Assembly: GCA_029247265.1 (NCBI GenBank) | Contig: JAQWLN010000259.1 | Coordinates: forward strand, 1 to 35,937 | Length of the DNA stretch: 35,937 bases | Direction: 5' to 3' | DNA from: Fuerstiella sp. | GTDB taxonomy: Bacteria > Planctomycetota > Planctomycetia > Planctomycetales > Planctomycetaceae | In this document: positions 7,514 through 16,090 of the stretch, in pieces | Layout of the letters: every line of letters begins with the position of its first letter | How positions within the stretch are numbered: the stretch's first letter is position 1 | Position numbers and translations under genes: made by a program | The notes under the pieces: generated by a model | Told to the model about the DNA's origin: nothing | The model's database searches: none | What the model saw: the letters and a program-made list of their open reading frames with translations, nothing else

Positions 7514-8803
7514 CTACGTCGTTTCCAGTCCGGTCACGGTGCCCGTGCTCGTTGCGAAGCGATCAGCTTCCAGTCCAACCTGCTGCAGCAGGTTCACGAA
7601 CAGATTTGGCAACGGGTGATTCCTGCGTCGGTCAAACGCTAAATGCTGACCGTGCTTGAAGTGTCCACCTGCCAGCAACACAGGCATGTTGCGGTTATCG
7701 TGGTTTGAAGCATTGCCCAGATTACTGGTCAGCAACATGGACGTGTTGTTCAGCAGACTTGTTCCGCTTTCCCCCGTTGTGTTCATGTCGCGCAGCAGCT
7801 GCCCCCAGGTTTTGACGATCTCTGCCTCGACCAGTGCCAATTGTTCGAGTTTCTCTTCGTCGAGTCCGTGATGGCTGAGAGTGTGGTAGCCTTCATCGAC
7901 CCCCGGTATGGGAATCACACCGCCTGAACCACCCAGGTGATACGAAACGAACCGAGTGGAATCGGTTTCCAGCGCGAGTCGAATCACGTCGCTCATCAAT
8001 CGTTGACGTCCAACAAAGTCGTTCGCATTGCCAATATCGACGGGTCTGGAAAAATCCACCTTTGGCTTGGGGCGATGAGCCCACTTTTCTGATTCCGCCA
8101 GACGGCGTTCCAATTCGCGGACACTGGTAAAGTAGGAATCCAGCCGGTTCTTGTCCCCAGCCCCCAGCTGCTTTGACAAACGTTGCGCATCCCCCGCAAC
8201 AAGGTCCATAATGCTGCGCCCCTGGCGAACTCGCTGTGCCTGCCGTTTTTGCTCAGCCGGGGAATCGTCAACAAACAGTTGAGTAAACAACCGCGATGGC
8301 GAACTCTCCGCGGGTATCATCGCTCCGTTTTCCGTATAGCACGGACTGTTACTGCCAGTGCTGCTGAGAACCAGCGACGGAAAACGAGTAAAATTGCCTA
8401 GGTGTTTGGCCATGTACTGGTCAAGCGAACTTGTGTTCTTCGCCTTGCCTGAACTGCCGACCGGGTTCGCCGTCAACAGACTGGCTTCTGCGCGATGGCC
8501 CCCGGAAACGCCAGGATGCGATGACCCGGATATGACGGTCATGTTCCCGCGAAGATCGTCCAGTGGTTTCAGGTAGCTGCTGGATTCGTAATCGAAGCCG
8601 ATCTGTTTCGGGTTCAGGTTGTCGGCCACCAGCCCCAACCCCAACGTCATCGCCACAAAACGTCTGGGAGCTTCCGGTTCTTCAACTCCGGCAAACGCAG
8701 ATTGCATAGCCGTCAGCCACGGCAGGGACAGAGATACTCCCGTTCCTCGCAGCAACGTGCGTCGATTGAGCTGACGTTGAAAGTTAAAATGCTGGTTGAT
8801 CAC
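7514..8803 (-). CDS. DUF1552 family exported protein, orphan
   Basis: A 429-residue protein of the DUF1552 family, which in planctomycetes is usually encoded beside a DUF1592/DUF1588-type partner; none is adjacent here. The frame has no good ATG near the start. The GTG at 8803 is chosen because it yields a short n-region followed by a Tat-like NRRTLLRG and a hydrophobic stretch ([10 protein letters not shown]) before AFAG. A TTG at 8872 would add 23 residues. Family landmarks are [13 protein letters not shown], an [13 protein letters not shown] segment, the central coil with [29 protein letters not shown] near residue 315, and the end-region [13 protein letters not shown]. The biochemical role is not established; the family has a phosphatase-like appearance similar to DUF1501, an inference only. 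Compare the second DUF1552 gene at 24916. Confidence 0.88.
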   Translation of the reverse strand: MINQHFNFQRQLNRRTLLRGTGVSLSLPWLTAMQSAFAGVEEPEAPRRFVAMTLGLGLVADNLNPKQIGFDYESSSYLKPLDDLRGNMTVISGSSHPGVSGGHRAEASLLTANPVGSSGKAKNTSSLDQYMAKHLGNFTRFPSLVLSSTGSNSPCYTENGAMIPAESSPSRLFTQLFVDDSPAEQKRQAQRVRQGRSIMDLVAGDAQRLSKQLGAGDKNRLDSYFTSVRELERRLAESEKWAHRPKPKVDFSRPVDIGNANDFVGRQRLMSDVIRLALETDSTRFVSYHLGGSGGVIPIPGVDEGYHTLSHHGLDEEKLEQLALVEAEIVKTWGQLLRDMNTTGESGTSLLNNTSMLLTSNLGNASNHDNRNMPVLLAGGHFKHGQHLAFDRRRNHPLPNLFVNLLQQVGLEADRFATSTGTVTGLETT

Positions 8804-9107
8804 GACGGGCTGTTTATGGTTGAAGTCTATCGACCGAAGATTCGCGAAAAAACCGCGGACATTCGCAGCCAACGAACCGACGCTGCAAAGACAGTCGGCC
8901 GCTGCTATCTAGATCTTAGCAGCGCCCAGCGCATTCGGGGCACCTCATTCCCGGTGTTCGCCGGGAATCGGAGCGAGAGCCGTCGCGAATTTCGCCACCG
9001 CAGCACCTCACCGTCATGCGCATGCTGAAGAAACGACAGCAGCGCCGAGTGAAGGCGGGCCAATACCTTCCGGGCGGCAGCCCGCTTCGGCTGCGGGCCG
9101 TCCCGCA
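8804..9107. other. Intergenic region carrying GC-rich repeat
   Basis: These 304 bases lie between the SDR stop and the DUF1552 start, both on the minus strand. The right end is the GC-rich repeat at 9055-9106. A near-palindrome around 8948-8968 (CATTCCCGGTGTTCGCCGGG) could also fold. No reading frame with a plausible start and domain was seen. Confidence 0.4.
9055..9106. repeat. GC-rich dispersed palindromic repeat, full copy
   Basis: The longest of three copies, at 52 bases. It begins GCGGGCCAATACC, continues CCGGGCGGCAGCCCGC (9070-9085), then TTCGGCT, and ends with GCGGGCCGTCCCGC (9093-9106). It holds several overlapping hairpin options, for example CGGGC/GCCCG and CCCGC/GCGGG. The copy at 14580-14622 shares the same order of parts with an internal 9-base-shorter layout. 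It sits directly downstream of the SDR stop codon, so it may form the end of that transcript. Confidence 0.6.
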
Positions 9108-9920
9108 TCAGATTGTTGTGGACACGAAGCCACCGTCGACGACGATATTCTGGCCAGTGACGAAGCTTGAGGCTTTGCGCGAGGCCAGCCAGACGACGGC
9201 GCCGGCGAGTTCTTCCGGTGAGCCGAAACGAGCCATCGGGGTATGGCCGATGATCTGACCTCCTCGTTCTGTGTAGCTTCCGTCTTCGTTAAAGAGCAGG
9301 GCCCTATTCTGTTCGGCGGGGAAAAACCCCGGACTGATGGCGTTTACGCGGACCCCTTTGGTGGCCCATTCGCGTGCCAGAAACTGAGTCAGATTCAGCA
9401 CGGCCGCTTTGGCTGCTGAATACGCCACCACTCGGGAAAGGGGAATCATTCCCGCCATCGAAGCAATGTTGATCACACTGCCGTTGCCTTCTGCCAGCAT
9501 GGTCTCACCAAAAACCTGAGACGGCAATAGCGAACCGCCCATAAGATTCAGATCGAAGACGTCGTTCCACGCTTCCTTGGAAAGTTTGCAGAAGTCGCTG
9601 CCGGGCGGAAGCGTCGCTTCCGGCCGATTACCACCGGCTGCACTGACAAGCACGCTGACCGGGCCCAGTTTATCGTTGATGGCGTCTCGAGCAGTCGTCA
9701 GGGATGCCGCGTCCAGCGCATCCGCTGTATGAAACATGGCAGTACCACCGGCCTCTTCGATCTGCCGAACCCTTGCCGCACCTCGTTCTTCGCTGCGACC
9801 CAGGACGGCGATTTTGGCGCCAGCTGCTGCCAGAGCATCGGCCATGGCTCCGCCCAGCGTACCTGTACCTCCGATGACGACAGCCACATCGTTGCTCAAA
9901 TCAAACAGATCGTTGCTCAT
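9108..9920 (-). CDS. SDR oxidoreductase, D-mannonate oxidoreductase (UxuB/YjmF)-like
   Basis: A 270-residue classical short-chain dehydrogenase. The Rossmann motif GGTGTLGG is at 17-24, and the catalytic residues are Asn125, Ser154, Tyr167 and Lys171 (YSAAK). The segment VNAISPGFFPAEQNRALLF (192-210) followed by HTPMARFG closely resembles Bacillus YjmF/UxuB-type enzymes, which interconvert D-fructuronate and D-mannonate in hexuronate breakdown. That assignment is inferred from remembered motifs. The ATG at 9920 is preferred over an upstream one at 9986 because the family N-terminus (LFDLSNDVAVV) then starts normally, with GTGAG upstream. No other hexuronate gene is in the window, so the physiological substrate is open. 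Confidence 0.9.
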   Translation of the reverse strand: MSNDLFDLSNDVAVVIGGTGTLGGAMADALAAAGAKIAVLGRSEERGAARVRQIEEAGGTAMFHTADALDAASLTTARDAINDKLGPVSVLVSAAGGNRPEATLPPGSDFCKLSKEAWNDVFDLNLMGGSLLPSQVFGETMLAEGNGSVINIASMAGMIPLSRVVAYSAAKAAVLNLTQFLAREWATKGVRVNAISPGFFPAEQNRALLFNEDGSYTERGGQIIGHTPMARFGSPEELAGAVVWLASRKASSFVTGQNIVVDGGFVSTTI

Positions 9921-10217
9921 AGTGCTCACAGACTTCCAGAATTCAAAACGGGCGACCAACAAATCCGATCGAGCGCTGGTCAGCACACTGCACGATGGAC
10001 CATGATAAGGCAGTCTAATGATTGCCGCAACGAAATGAAATGATTGCGTTGCGGGCGGAAGTCGGAATGCGATTTCGGAAGATTATGAAACCGCAGCGGT
10101 GGCGCGGTGACTGGCGCGAGGAACGCGTGCCCTGCCCCGACTGTTTCCTTTGCATGCCCACTCCAGTCTGCGGCCACCCCAGATGCGTGTCGCGAAGTGA
10201 CGCTTTCGTCGAAGCAC
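9921..10217. other. Intergenic region (SDR / metF)
   Basis: This 297-base gap lies downstream of metF and upstream of the SDR gene. An open plus-strand frame runs from 10022 into the metF region, but it is a shadow of metF over most of its length. No structure or RNA gene was recognised. Confidence 0.35.
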
Positions 10218-11078
10218 CTAGAGCGCCGACAAAATTTTCTGGCACGCCTGTGACTTGTTCAATGCGTAGAAATGTATGCCTGGCACTCCGTTCGAACGTA
10301 ATTCGTTGCACTGAGCAATTGCGTATTCCACACCGATTTCGAACTGAGCCTGCTTGTCGTCCTGAACAGCCTCAAGCCTGGCTGCCAAATCCTCCGGAAA
10401 AGCAGTGCCACACATTGCGGTGATACGTTTGATTCTGGCGAAGTCCGTGATCGGCATGATACCGGGCACGATCGGCAGACTGATTCCCAGCTTGTCACAT
10501 TGATCACGAAATGTGAAGAACTTGCTGTTATCAAAAAACAGTTGAGTAAACACGGCGTCAGCGCCGGCATCGACTTTGCGTTTTAAATTCTGCAAGTCGA
10601 CCTCAACGCTGGGTGCCTCCATATGTTTCTCTGGATAGCCGGCCACACCGATGCCGAAGTTGCCGGTGTGTTGCCGGATCAGTTCCACCAGTTCGTTGGC
10701 ATAACTCAGACCGCCTGCAACGGCCTGAAAATCATCCTGGCCCTCAGGTGAATCGCCTCGCAGCGCCATGATATTCCGGACACCTGCGGCCTCGGCTTCG
10801 TCCAGCCAGCAAATTAATTCTTCACGCGTCGACCCGACGCACGTGAAATGGGCAACTGCCGGGCGACCGAAGTCCTCCTGAATCTCTCGGCACCAAGTCA
10901 GCGTGCGATCCCGCGTTGATCCGCCCGCGCCGTAAGTACACGACATGAAGGCAGGTTTGTGTTCCGCCAGCGTCCGCATGTGGCGACGCAATGCATCATC
11001 TCCTGCGGGCGTTTTCGGCGGGAAGATTTCGATAGAAACAGCGAAGGGCTGAGAGGCAAGGACGTCTGGTAGTCGCAT
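10218..11078 (-). CDS. metF: 5,10-methylenetetrahydrofolate reductase
   Basis: MetF reduces 5,10-methylene-tetrahydrofolate to 5-methyl-tetrahydrofolate with an FAD cofactor, supplying methyl groups for methionine. The 286-residue chain is close to the usual bacterial length of about 290. Visible residues are the catalytic Glu17 in SIEIFPPKT, the [16 protein letters not shown] segment (44-59), ALRGDSPEG (105-113) with the FAD-contacting Asp109, the [13 protein letters not shown] segment, PIVPGIMPI, and the C-terminal [13 protein letters not shown]. The ATG at 11078 starts the family directly. The 140 bases upstream contain nested inverted repeats that could regulate the gene. No metH or metE is in the window. 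Confidence 0.95.
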   Translation of the reverse strand: MRLPDVLASQPFAVSIEIFPPKTPAGDDALRRHMRTLAEHKPAFMSCTYGAGGSTRDRTLTWCREIQEDFGRPAVAHFTCVGSTREELICWLDEAEAAGVRNIMALRGDSPEGQDDFQAVAGGLSYANELVELIRQHTGNFGIGVAGYPEKHMEAPSVEVDLQNLKRKVDAGADAVFTQLFFDNSKFFTFRDQCDKLGISLPIVPGIMPITDFARIKRITAMCGTAFPEDLAARLEAVQDDKQAQFEIGVEYAIAQCNELRSNGVPGIHFYALNKSQACQKILSAL

Positions 11079-11405
11079 AGGAAATTCTGTTTGAGTGGGC
11101 TCGAGCCGATGCTGGCACTGACGTAGTCAACACGAGGGCTCGGATGTTAACGAGAGATGGTGATACGTCACCAGCCTGATTCTGGAGACTCTCGAAAGGC
11201 TGTACAATCAATAAGGGGCCTTGTCAGGCGTGCAATTTCGTGCAAAATCCACAGTCATCGGTATGGGGCATGAATGAATGCGTTGCCTCAGTTGTTCAAC
11301 GTGCCGAAAGTTTACGGATGGATCAGCAGCCAGTGCCCTGCCAGTGACATGAATCAGTGATCATCGTCGACATGAAATACTGCAAATTGCGACAAGAACT
11401 GCATA
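11079..11405. other. Divergent intergenic region (metF / zinc-ribbon protein)
   Basis: These 327 bases separate the divergent metF and zinc-ribbon genes. The left half holds the inverted repeats noted for the metF leader. The right half has no recognisable gene and no clear ribosome site before the ATG at 11406. Confidence 0.4.
11100..11195 (-). promoter_or_regulatory. Possible structured leader of metF
   Basis: Three nested or adjacent complementary pairs lie upstream of metF. They are CGAGAG (11151-11156) with CTCTCG (11189-11194); inside it GGTGA (11159-11163) with TCACC (11168-11172); and, nearer the gene, CGAGCC (11102-11107) with GGCTCG (11137-11142). Methionine-pathway genes are often controlled by SAM or SAH riboswitches, but I could not match these arms to a known consensus. 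The structure is inferred by eye only. Confidence 0.25.
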
Positions 11406-12608
11406 ATGGCCATTGAATTTCACTGCCCCTACTGCACGGCCATAATCCGCGTTCCCGATGCTTTTGCGGGAAAGTCAGGAAGTTGTCCGAAGTGCGCGAC
11501 GAAGCTGCTGGTCCCCACGGTCGGTCCTGCGGCCGGCGCGTCAGCGGAGCCCCCGCTGCCGGGGCCGCCGAGTCAAAACGCAGCGGCTTCGGCTTCAGTA
11601 GGCGACGCGGGTTCAGCCGAACATCAGTTGTCCGCACCCTCGGCACCTGTTGGTGATCCGGGGGGGAGAGATATTCCGACGATTGATTCGGGCAGCCCGC
11701 CGTCAGTGACGCGTTCTTTGCGAAAAAAACAACGTCGTCGGAAGTCACAGCGAATCTTTGCGATTGCCGTCCCTGTTGTTTGTTTCCTTTTATTCTTTGG
11801 TGTCCTTGGCATCGTTTTCTTCGCCACTGAGCCGGAATTGGCAGGAACGCTCATGGGGAAGAATGTGGGAAAATTCGAACTTCCGTCCGCAGTCGTGTCT
11901 CTGGCATCACTGGGACTGACCGAGGACGAAAAGGCGAACACTCAGAATACCTTTGAGAACGATCCTGAGGCATTTCTGAGTACTCAGATGGCATGCCGCA
12001 TTCGACTGGACAATTCCGATCTGGTGACGGACATCAGTGTTGGCGATGGATTCTCACTGTTCGTGGTGAATCCGGCGGGCAATCAGCACCTGTCCAAATG
12101 GATCAGTAGTCACCGAATTGATATCAATAGGAAGCGAATGCTGCAGCTGACGGAGGCCGGCGCCGATCTGTGCCGTGATAAAGTTGCGAAGTCGGCGGGA
12201 AGTCAGGTCGTGTTTGATGCGCAACGATATCGGGACGACTTTGGATTGAGTGCTCACGTAAGTGCCTTTGGTTATGTCGTTGAGGCGGTCACAGAACAGC
12301 GACGAGCACGATGTGTACACGAAGATGCCAATGGCACGCTCTACTTTGTGTTGCCCGTGAACACGAGTCAGTTTACTTTGCGCGGCCGCGAAATCGACGG
12401 CGGCATGTCTCTGTTTTCGGGTGAGTATTCGGTAAGCGTATCAACCCAGGCGTCTCCCCCGGTGACGGCGGCGGATATGATCTCAGAGGACGATTCAGAG
12501 AAAGATAAATCAGAACTCGGTGCATCGCCGGATGCGTCTGCAGAGATGGCGGCACCAGGTGCAGATGGAAATGATGACACCAATTCGAAGACTGAGAAAA
12601 TGGAATGA
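11406..12608 (+). CDS. Zinc-ribbon and single-membrane-span protein, function unknown
   Basis: A 400-residue protein of unknown function. Residues 1-36 form a small zinc-ribbon-like knuckle with Cys7, Cys10, Cys27 and Cys30 (HCPYC and SCPKC). A low-complexity Ala/Pro/Ser/Gly linker runs to about residue 103. A strongly basic stretch (RKKQRRRKSQR) precedes a single membrane helix at about 117-140 (IFAIAVPVVCFLLFFGVLGI). The remaining about 260 residues would be outside the cytoplasm and end in an acidic Ser/Asp/Glu-rich tail. The basic residues before the helix support a zinc-ribbon-inside orientation. This zinc-ribbon/linker/one-helix design recurs in planctomycetes. No catalytic motif was seen. 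Confidence 0.8.
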   Translation: MAIEFHCPYCTAIIRVPDAFAGKSGSCPKCATKLLVPTVGPAAGASAEPPLPGPPSQNAAASASVGDAGSAEHQLSAPSAPVGDPGGRDIPTIDSGSPPSVTRSLRKKQRRRKSQRIFAIAVPVVCFLLFFGVLGIVFFATEPELAGTLMGKNVGKFELPSAVVSLASLGLTEDEKANTQNTFENDPEAFLSTQMACRIRLDNSDLVTDISVGDGFSLFVVNPAGNQHLSKWISSHRIDINRKRMLQLTEAGADLCRDKVAKSAGSQVVFDAQRYRDDFGLSAHVSAFGYVVEAVTEQRRARCVHEDANGTLYFVLPVNTSQFTLRGREIDGGMSLFSGEYSVSVSTQASPPVTAADMISEDDSEKDKSELGASPDASAEMAAPGADGNDDTNSKTEKME

Positions 12609-12686
12609 CGTAGCAGCCGTTCTCGCGAATGCATTCAGTAGTTAGAAGCCAGACCGCCTTCGTACAACAAGAGGCTCAACACGAGC

Positions 12687-13510
12687 ATGTTCAACGTATC
12701 GCTGCGCACCCTTCTCATCACACTATGCCTCACCGGGTGCGGTCCCGGCGAAAGGACAGATTCTCAGTCTCAATTGCCCCCTGCAGCACAGCAGAATCAG
12801 AAACAATCGACGACCACACTGGTTGTGTCTGCTGCAAGTGTAAACGTGCCGTCAATCCTGGCGTGGGAAAGGGTGGAGGCGCTGCCAGAACAGATCGCGG
12901 TATTTGATCACGTATTCTGGGAACCGGACGACACCAGAAGTCAGCGTGAGCTGCTTCGAAGCACTGATCTTGTTCACGGGAAAAGCGTGTTGGAAATCGG
13001 CACGGGTTCGGGAATCGTTTCGCTGTGCTGCTCGCAGGCGGGTGCCAGCAGAATAGTCGCAACCGACATTAATCCGTGGGCGGTCAGGAATGCGGTCTAC
13101 AACGCGGGTTGCTGAAGTTTACCGACCGCATTCAGGTACGTCTGGTGGCTCAGGAACGTCCCCGGGCGTGGTCCGTCATCGGCAAGGAAGAACGTTTTGA
13201 CGTAATTATCTCGAATCCGCCATGGGAACTGGGCAACACAACGCGGGTCGAAGATTTTGCCCTCTACGGCCCCGGTTTTCGACTGATGGAATCCATTGTG
13301 GAAGGTCTGCCGGAACACCTGAATCCCGGTGGCCAGGTGTTTCTGGCATATGGCCACGTACCGGCGATCCGAAGGCTGCGGACACTGTTGCAAAAGAACA
13401 ATCTCCCTTTCCGCACCCGAGACCAGCGTCTGCTGGATGATCTGCCGGAATCATTCTTACCCGGTATGCTGACGGAAGTACGCCTGCATGACAGCTTTGG
13501 GACGCCATGA
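12687..13510 (+). pseudogene. Class I SAM methyltransferase with lipoprotein leader, frameshifted
   Basis: Two overlapping frames together encode one methyltransferase of about 273 residues. The first (12687-13115) carries a lipobox leader, MFNVSLRTLLITLCLTGC with Cys18. A polar linker follows, then the SAM-binding motif VLEIGTGSGIVSL (101-113) and ATDINPWAV. It ends at TGA 13113-13115. The second frame, readable from about 13100, continues with LLKFTDRIQVRLV, the motif IISNPPWELG typical of PrmA/HemK/N6-type enzymes, and a normal C-terminus to 13510. Joining them requires a one-base shift at about 13098-13115; no canonical slippery heptamer is visible. It may be a real mutation or an assembly error. 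A lipoprotein leader is odd because SAM is cytoplasmic. Substrate unknown. Confidence 0.75.
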
Positions 13511-13694
13511 TGTCGTTTTTGCTCACGTGTGGACAGCACACGTCGTACTGCTATGCTGCCGTGCAGTTAACAGGAAGAACGAAGAGAGTCGGGTGAGTTT
13601 TTCGGATCAGCTGGAGTTGCATTGGCTCGTGACATATCGAAATCGACCTCCCGCCCCTTCAGCGCAAGCAGGGTCGTCGCACACGGAATGACTT

Positions 13695-14549
13695 ATGGTT
13701 GACCATATTGACGAATTTGAATCGATATTTCGACGAGCGGAACGGGATCTGTTCAGCTACGTGGACGTTCCGCTGAAGTCAGCGGTCGTCGTGTCAGATG
13801 GCGGAGCCGAGCAGGCGAATGCGACCATCGCAGCCACGAAGAGATTCGTGCCACGGCTTGAATCTGTGGAAAACTGGCGAACCATCACGGCCGACCAGTT
13901 TCGGACCGTGGCAGAACTACTGGAGGTGCTGGATCAGCAGCAGACCGATCTGATCGTCACACATCGTCATCTGCACGAAAAATCCTTCGTGCCGCAGCAC
14001 AGTCTGGGTGTTCACCTGGATGTGCTGACTCAGACGACGTCAATTCCCGTGTTCGTACTTCCGGGGGCTGCAGCCAAACCTGGTTCCGTCGCTGAACGCG
14101 TCTGTGATCGTGTAATGGTAGTGGCTGATCACATTACGGGGGATCATCGTTTGATCAACTATGGCGTGCGAATGTGTCGAGAAGGCGGAACGGTTTGGCT
14201 TTGCCATGTGGAAGACAATGTCGTCTTTGAACGATACATGCAGGTCATCGAACGTATTCCGGAGATCGATTCCGACGACGCTCGTATACTGATCGAAAAT
14301 CAGCTGCTGAAGGACGCTCAGGAGTTCATTGACGGATGTTCGACTGTCGTGCACGAACAGGGGCCTAACATCATCGTTAATAGTGTGGTCACGCGGGGGC
14401 ATCATTTGCGAGACTACCGAAAACTGATCGAAGATCACGATGTCGACCTGCTTGTATTGAACACGAAAGACGATGACCAACTGGCCATGCACGGCCGCGC
14501 GTATTCACTCAGTGTCGAACTCACGGACGTTTCGATGCTGCTTCTGTAA
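13695..14549 (+). CDS. Tandem universal-stress-protein-like protein
   Basis: A soluble 284-residue protein that looks like two Usp-type alpha/beta domains in tandem. In the first half, SAVVVSDGGAEQANATIAAT resembles the opening strand and helix of a Usp domain, and TDLIVTHRHLHEKS and IPVFVLPG its later strands. The second half starts with RVMVVADHITGDHRLINYGV and has VDLLVLNTKDDDQLAMHGRA near the end, the position of the GxxGS-type nucleotide loop. The usual GX2GX9G(S/T) ATP motif is not well kept, so ATP binding is doubtful. The gene lies 87 bases upstream of an ion transporter on the same strand. Usp proteins often regulate or accompany such transporters, so a joint role is plausible but inferred. 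Confidence 0.68.
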   Translation: MVDHIDEFESIFRRAERDLFSYVDVPLKSAVVVSDGGAEQANATIAATKRFVPRLESVENWRTITADQFRTVAELLEVLDQQQTDLIVTHRHLHEKSFVPQHSLGVHLDVLTQTTSIPVFVLPGAAAKPGSVAERVCDRVMVVADHITGDHRLINYGVRMCREGGTVWLCHVEDNVVFERYMQVIERIPEIDSDDARILIENQLLKDAQEFIDGCSTVVHEQGPNIIVNSVVTRGHHLRDYRKLIEDHDVDLLVLNTKDDDQLAMHGRAYSLSVELTDVSMLLL

Positions 14550-14579
14550 GTTCTCGTACCAGTTGGCCCGTATCGTTCC

Positions 14580-14622
14580 GCGGGCCAGCACATACCGGGC
14601 GTCAGCCCGCGAGCCGCCCCGC
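14580..14622. repeat. GC-rich dispersed palindromic repeat, second copy
   Basis: The copy starts GCGGGCCAGCAC, continues CCGGGCGTCAGCCCGC (one mismatch to 9070-9085) and ends GCGAGCCGCCCCGC (two mismatches to the 14-mer at 9093). It lies 30 bases after the Usp-like stop and just before the transporter start. Order and spacing of the parts match the copy at 9055, with a nine-base-shorter layout. Confidence 0.55.
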
Positions 14623-14636
14623 ACTGAAATATTGAC

Positions 14637-16070
14637 ATGTTGCAGTCCTCAGCAAATCTGATTGACGTTGTTCCAGGAATGGTGATGTTGGCCGTCGACG
14701 AAGTCGCTCACAGCGTTCCAGGCTGGGTGACGGCGTTGTTCGGCTGTATTCTTTTTGCCATGATCGCCGCGCTGGCTCTGGAAGAGAAAATTCACGCCAA
14801 AAAGTCGATCATTGTCGGCACGTTTGCGGGCCTGTGTTTGATTCTGGCGACGATTCTGAAGCTACTGGTCTTCGGGCCTGTCGAACTGCCGGACCACCAT
14901 CTCATCAATCTGCCTGTCTATATACCGTCGATTGACTGGGGTGTGATTACCATCATTCTCGGGGCGAGTCTGTTTGTGGAAGTCACCAGTCGGTCCGGTG
15001 TCTTTACGTGGATGGCGATATCATTGACTCGCAGGTCTGGTGGCGATCCGTGGCGATTGTTGATTTTCTACGGGCTGCTGACGGTGCTGTTCTCTGCCGT
15101 GCTGAACAACGTAACAGCCATGATCATCATTGGTTCTCTGACAACTGTTTCGTTAAAGAAACTGCATCGTTCCGAATTGATGCTGGGATTTCTGCTGACA
15201 GAAGGTCTGCTGACCAACGTTGGCGGACTGCTGACGCTGATCAGCAGTGTGCCCAATATTATAGTTGGTAAAGCGGCCGGCATCAGCTTTGCGAAGTTCT
15301 TTATCGTCGCCGCGCCATATGTTGCCGTGTCGACCATTGTCACATTACTGATGGCAAAGAAGATCTTCGGCATCAAGGGCCTGACAACGAACGAAGAAAA
15401 AGCCGAAGCGAAGCGGATGGTGAATAGTTTTGACCCATCGGAAGGAATTCCGAGTGAGCGATTCTTTTGGTTTTCCGTGGTGTCACTGGGGGCTTTCATC
15501 GTGTGTCTGGCCGGCCAGTCAGCTTTGCCGTTTGGGTTGGACAAACTCGAAATGGGATTTGTCGCCCTATTCTTCGCTGGTATCGTGCTGATCGCCTACA
15601 AGAATGAAGTGGACAAATTCTATTCAGCCGTCGACTGGGATCTTCTGGCATTCTTTGCCGCGTTGTTCGTCGTGATCCATGTGATGGAACACGCTCTGGT
15701 GCTGGACGTCATCGGCCAGGGAATCGCCACAATGCTGCAACTTCCGAGTCCCGTGGATTCAACGGTGCTGCTGATCAGTTCCGCCGTCGCGAGTTCCGTC
15801 ACTGACAACATTCCGCTTGCAGCAATGCTGGCACAGATTCTGGGCGGACTTGGAACAGACGCAACGTCTCCGTATTGGTGGTGCGTCATTTTCGGTGCCA
15901 ATCTGGGGGGCAACATCACGCCCATCGGCAGCGCATCAACAGTTGTGGCGATGACCATCATTCAGCGGCAGAAGCTTGGTCTGACGTTCGTCGGCTTCGT
16001 CAAAGCCGCGGTTCCATTCGCAATTGTGCAGATTATTCTGGCCGTTATTTACGTCCTGGTCGCCGTGTAA
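14637..16070 (+). CDS. ArsB/NhaD-type (ion transporter superfamily) permease
   Basis: The 477-residue polytopic membrane protein has about 11-12 helices and belongs to the ion transporter superfamily that includes NhaD Na+/H+ antiporters, ArsB and the P protein. Two re-entrant-loop signatures are visible: LNNVTAMIIIGSLT (near 158-171) with LLTEGLLTNVGGLLTLIS downstream, and later SSVTDNIPLAAML with GANLGGNITPIGSASTVVA (about 422-440). The paired repeats and the GGNITPIG segment resemble NhaD and ArsB more than citrate carriers. The transported ion cannot be assigned from sequence. It follows the Usp-like gene and precedes larB by 20 bases, so all three may be co-transcribed. The ATG at 14637 is used; a later in-frame start is possible. 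Confidence 0.88.
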   Translation: MLQSSANLIDVVPGMVMLAVDEVAHSVPGWVTALFGCILFAMIAALALEEKIHAKKSIIVGTFAGLCLILATILKLLVFGPVELPDHHLINLPVYIPSIDWGVITIILGASLFVEVTSRSGVFTWMAISLTRRSGGDPWRLLIFYGLLTVLFSAVLNNVTAMIIIGSLTTVSLKKLHRSELMLGFLLTEGLLTNVGGLLTLISSVPNIIVGKAAGISFAKFFIVAAPYVAVSTIVTLLMAKKIFGIKGLTTNEEKAEAKRMVNSFDPSEGIPSERFFWFSVVSLGAFIVCLAGQSALPFGLDKLEMGFVALFFAGIVLIAYKNEVDKFYSAVDWDLLAFFAALFVVIHVMEHALVLDVIGQGIATMLQLPSPVDSTVLLISSAVASSVTDNIPLAAMLAQILGGLGTDATSPYWWCVIFGANLGGNITPIGSASTVVAMTIIQRQKLGLTFVGFVKAAVPFAIVQIILAVIYVLVAV

Positions 16071-16090
16071 CGCTTGAAAGTTGATCGTCC

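Noticed and set aside
10022..10423. A 133-codon plus-strand open frame near metF
   Set aside because: Its second half is antisense to metF and the first half lacks coding character.
11079..11260. A SAM or SAH riboswitch before metF
   Set aside because: Stems are visible but no known consensus fits, so only a possible structured leader is reported.
13098..13115. Programmed -1 frameshifting in the methyltransferase gene
   Set aside because: No X XXY YYZ slippery heptamer is present before the TGA; mutation or error is simpler.
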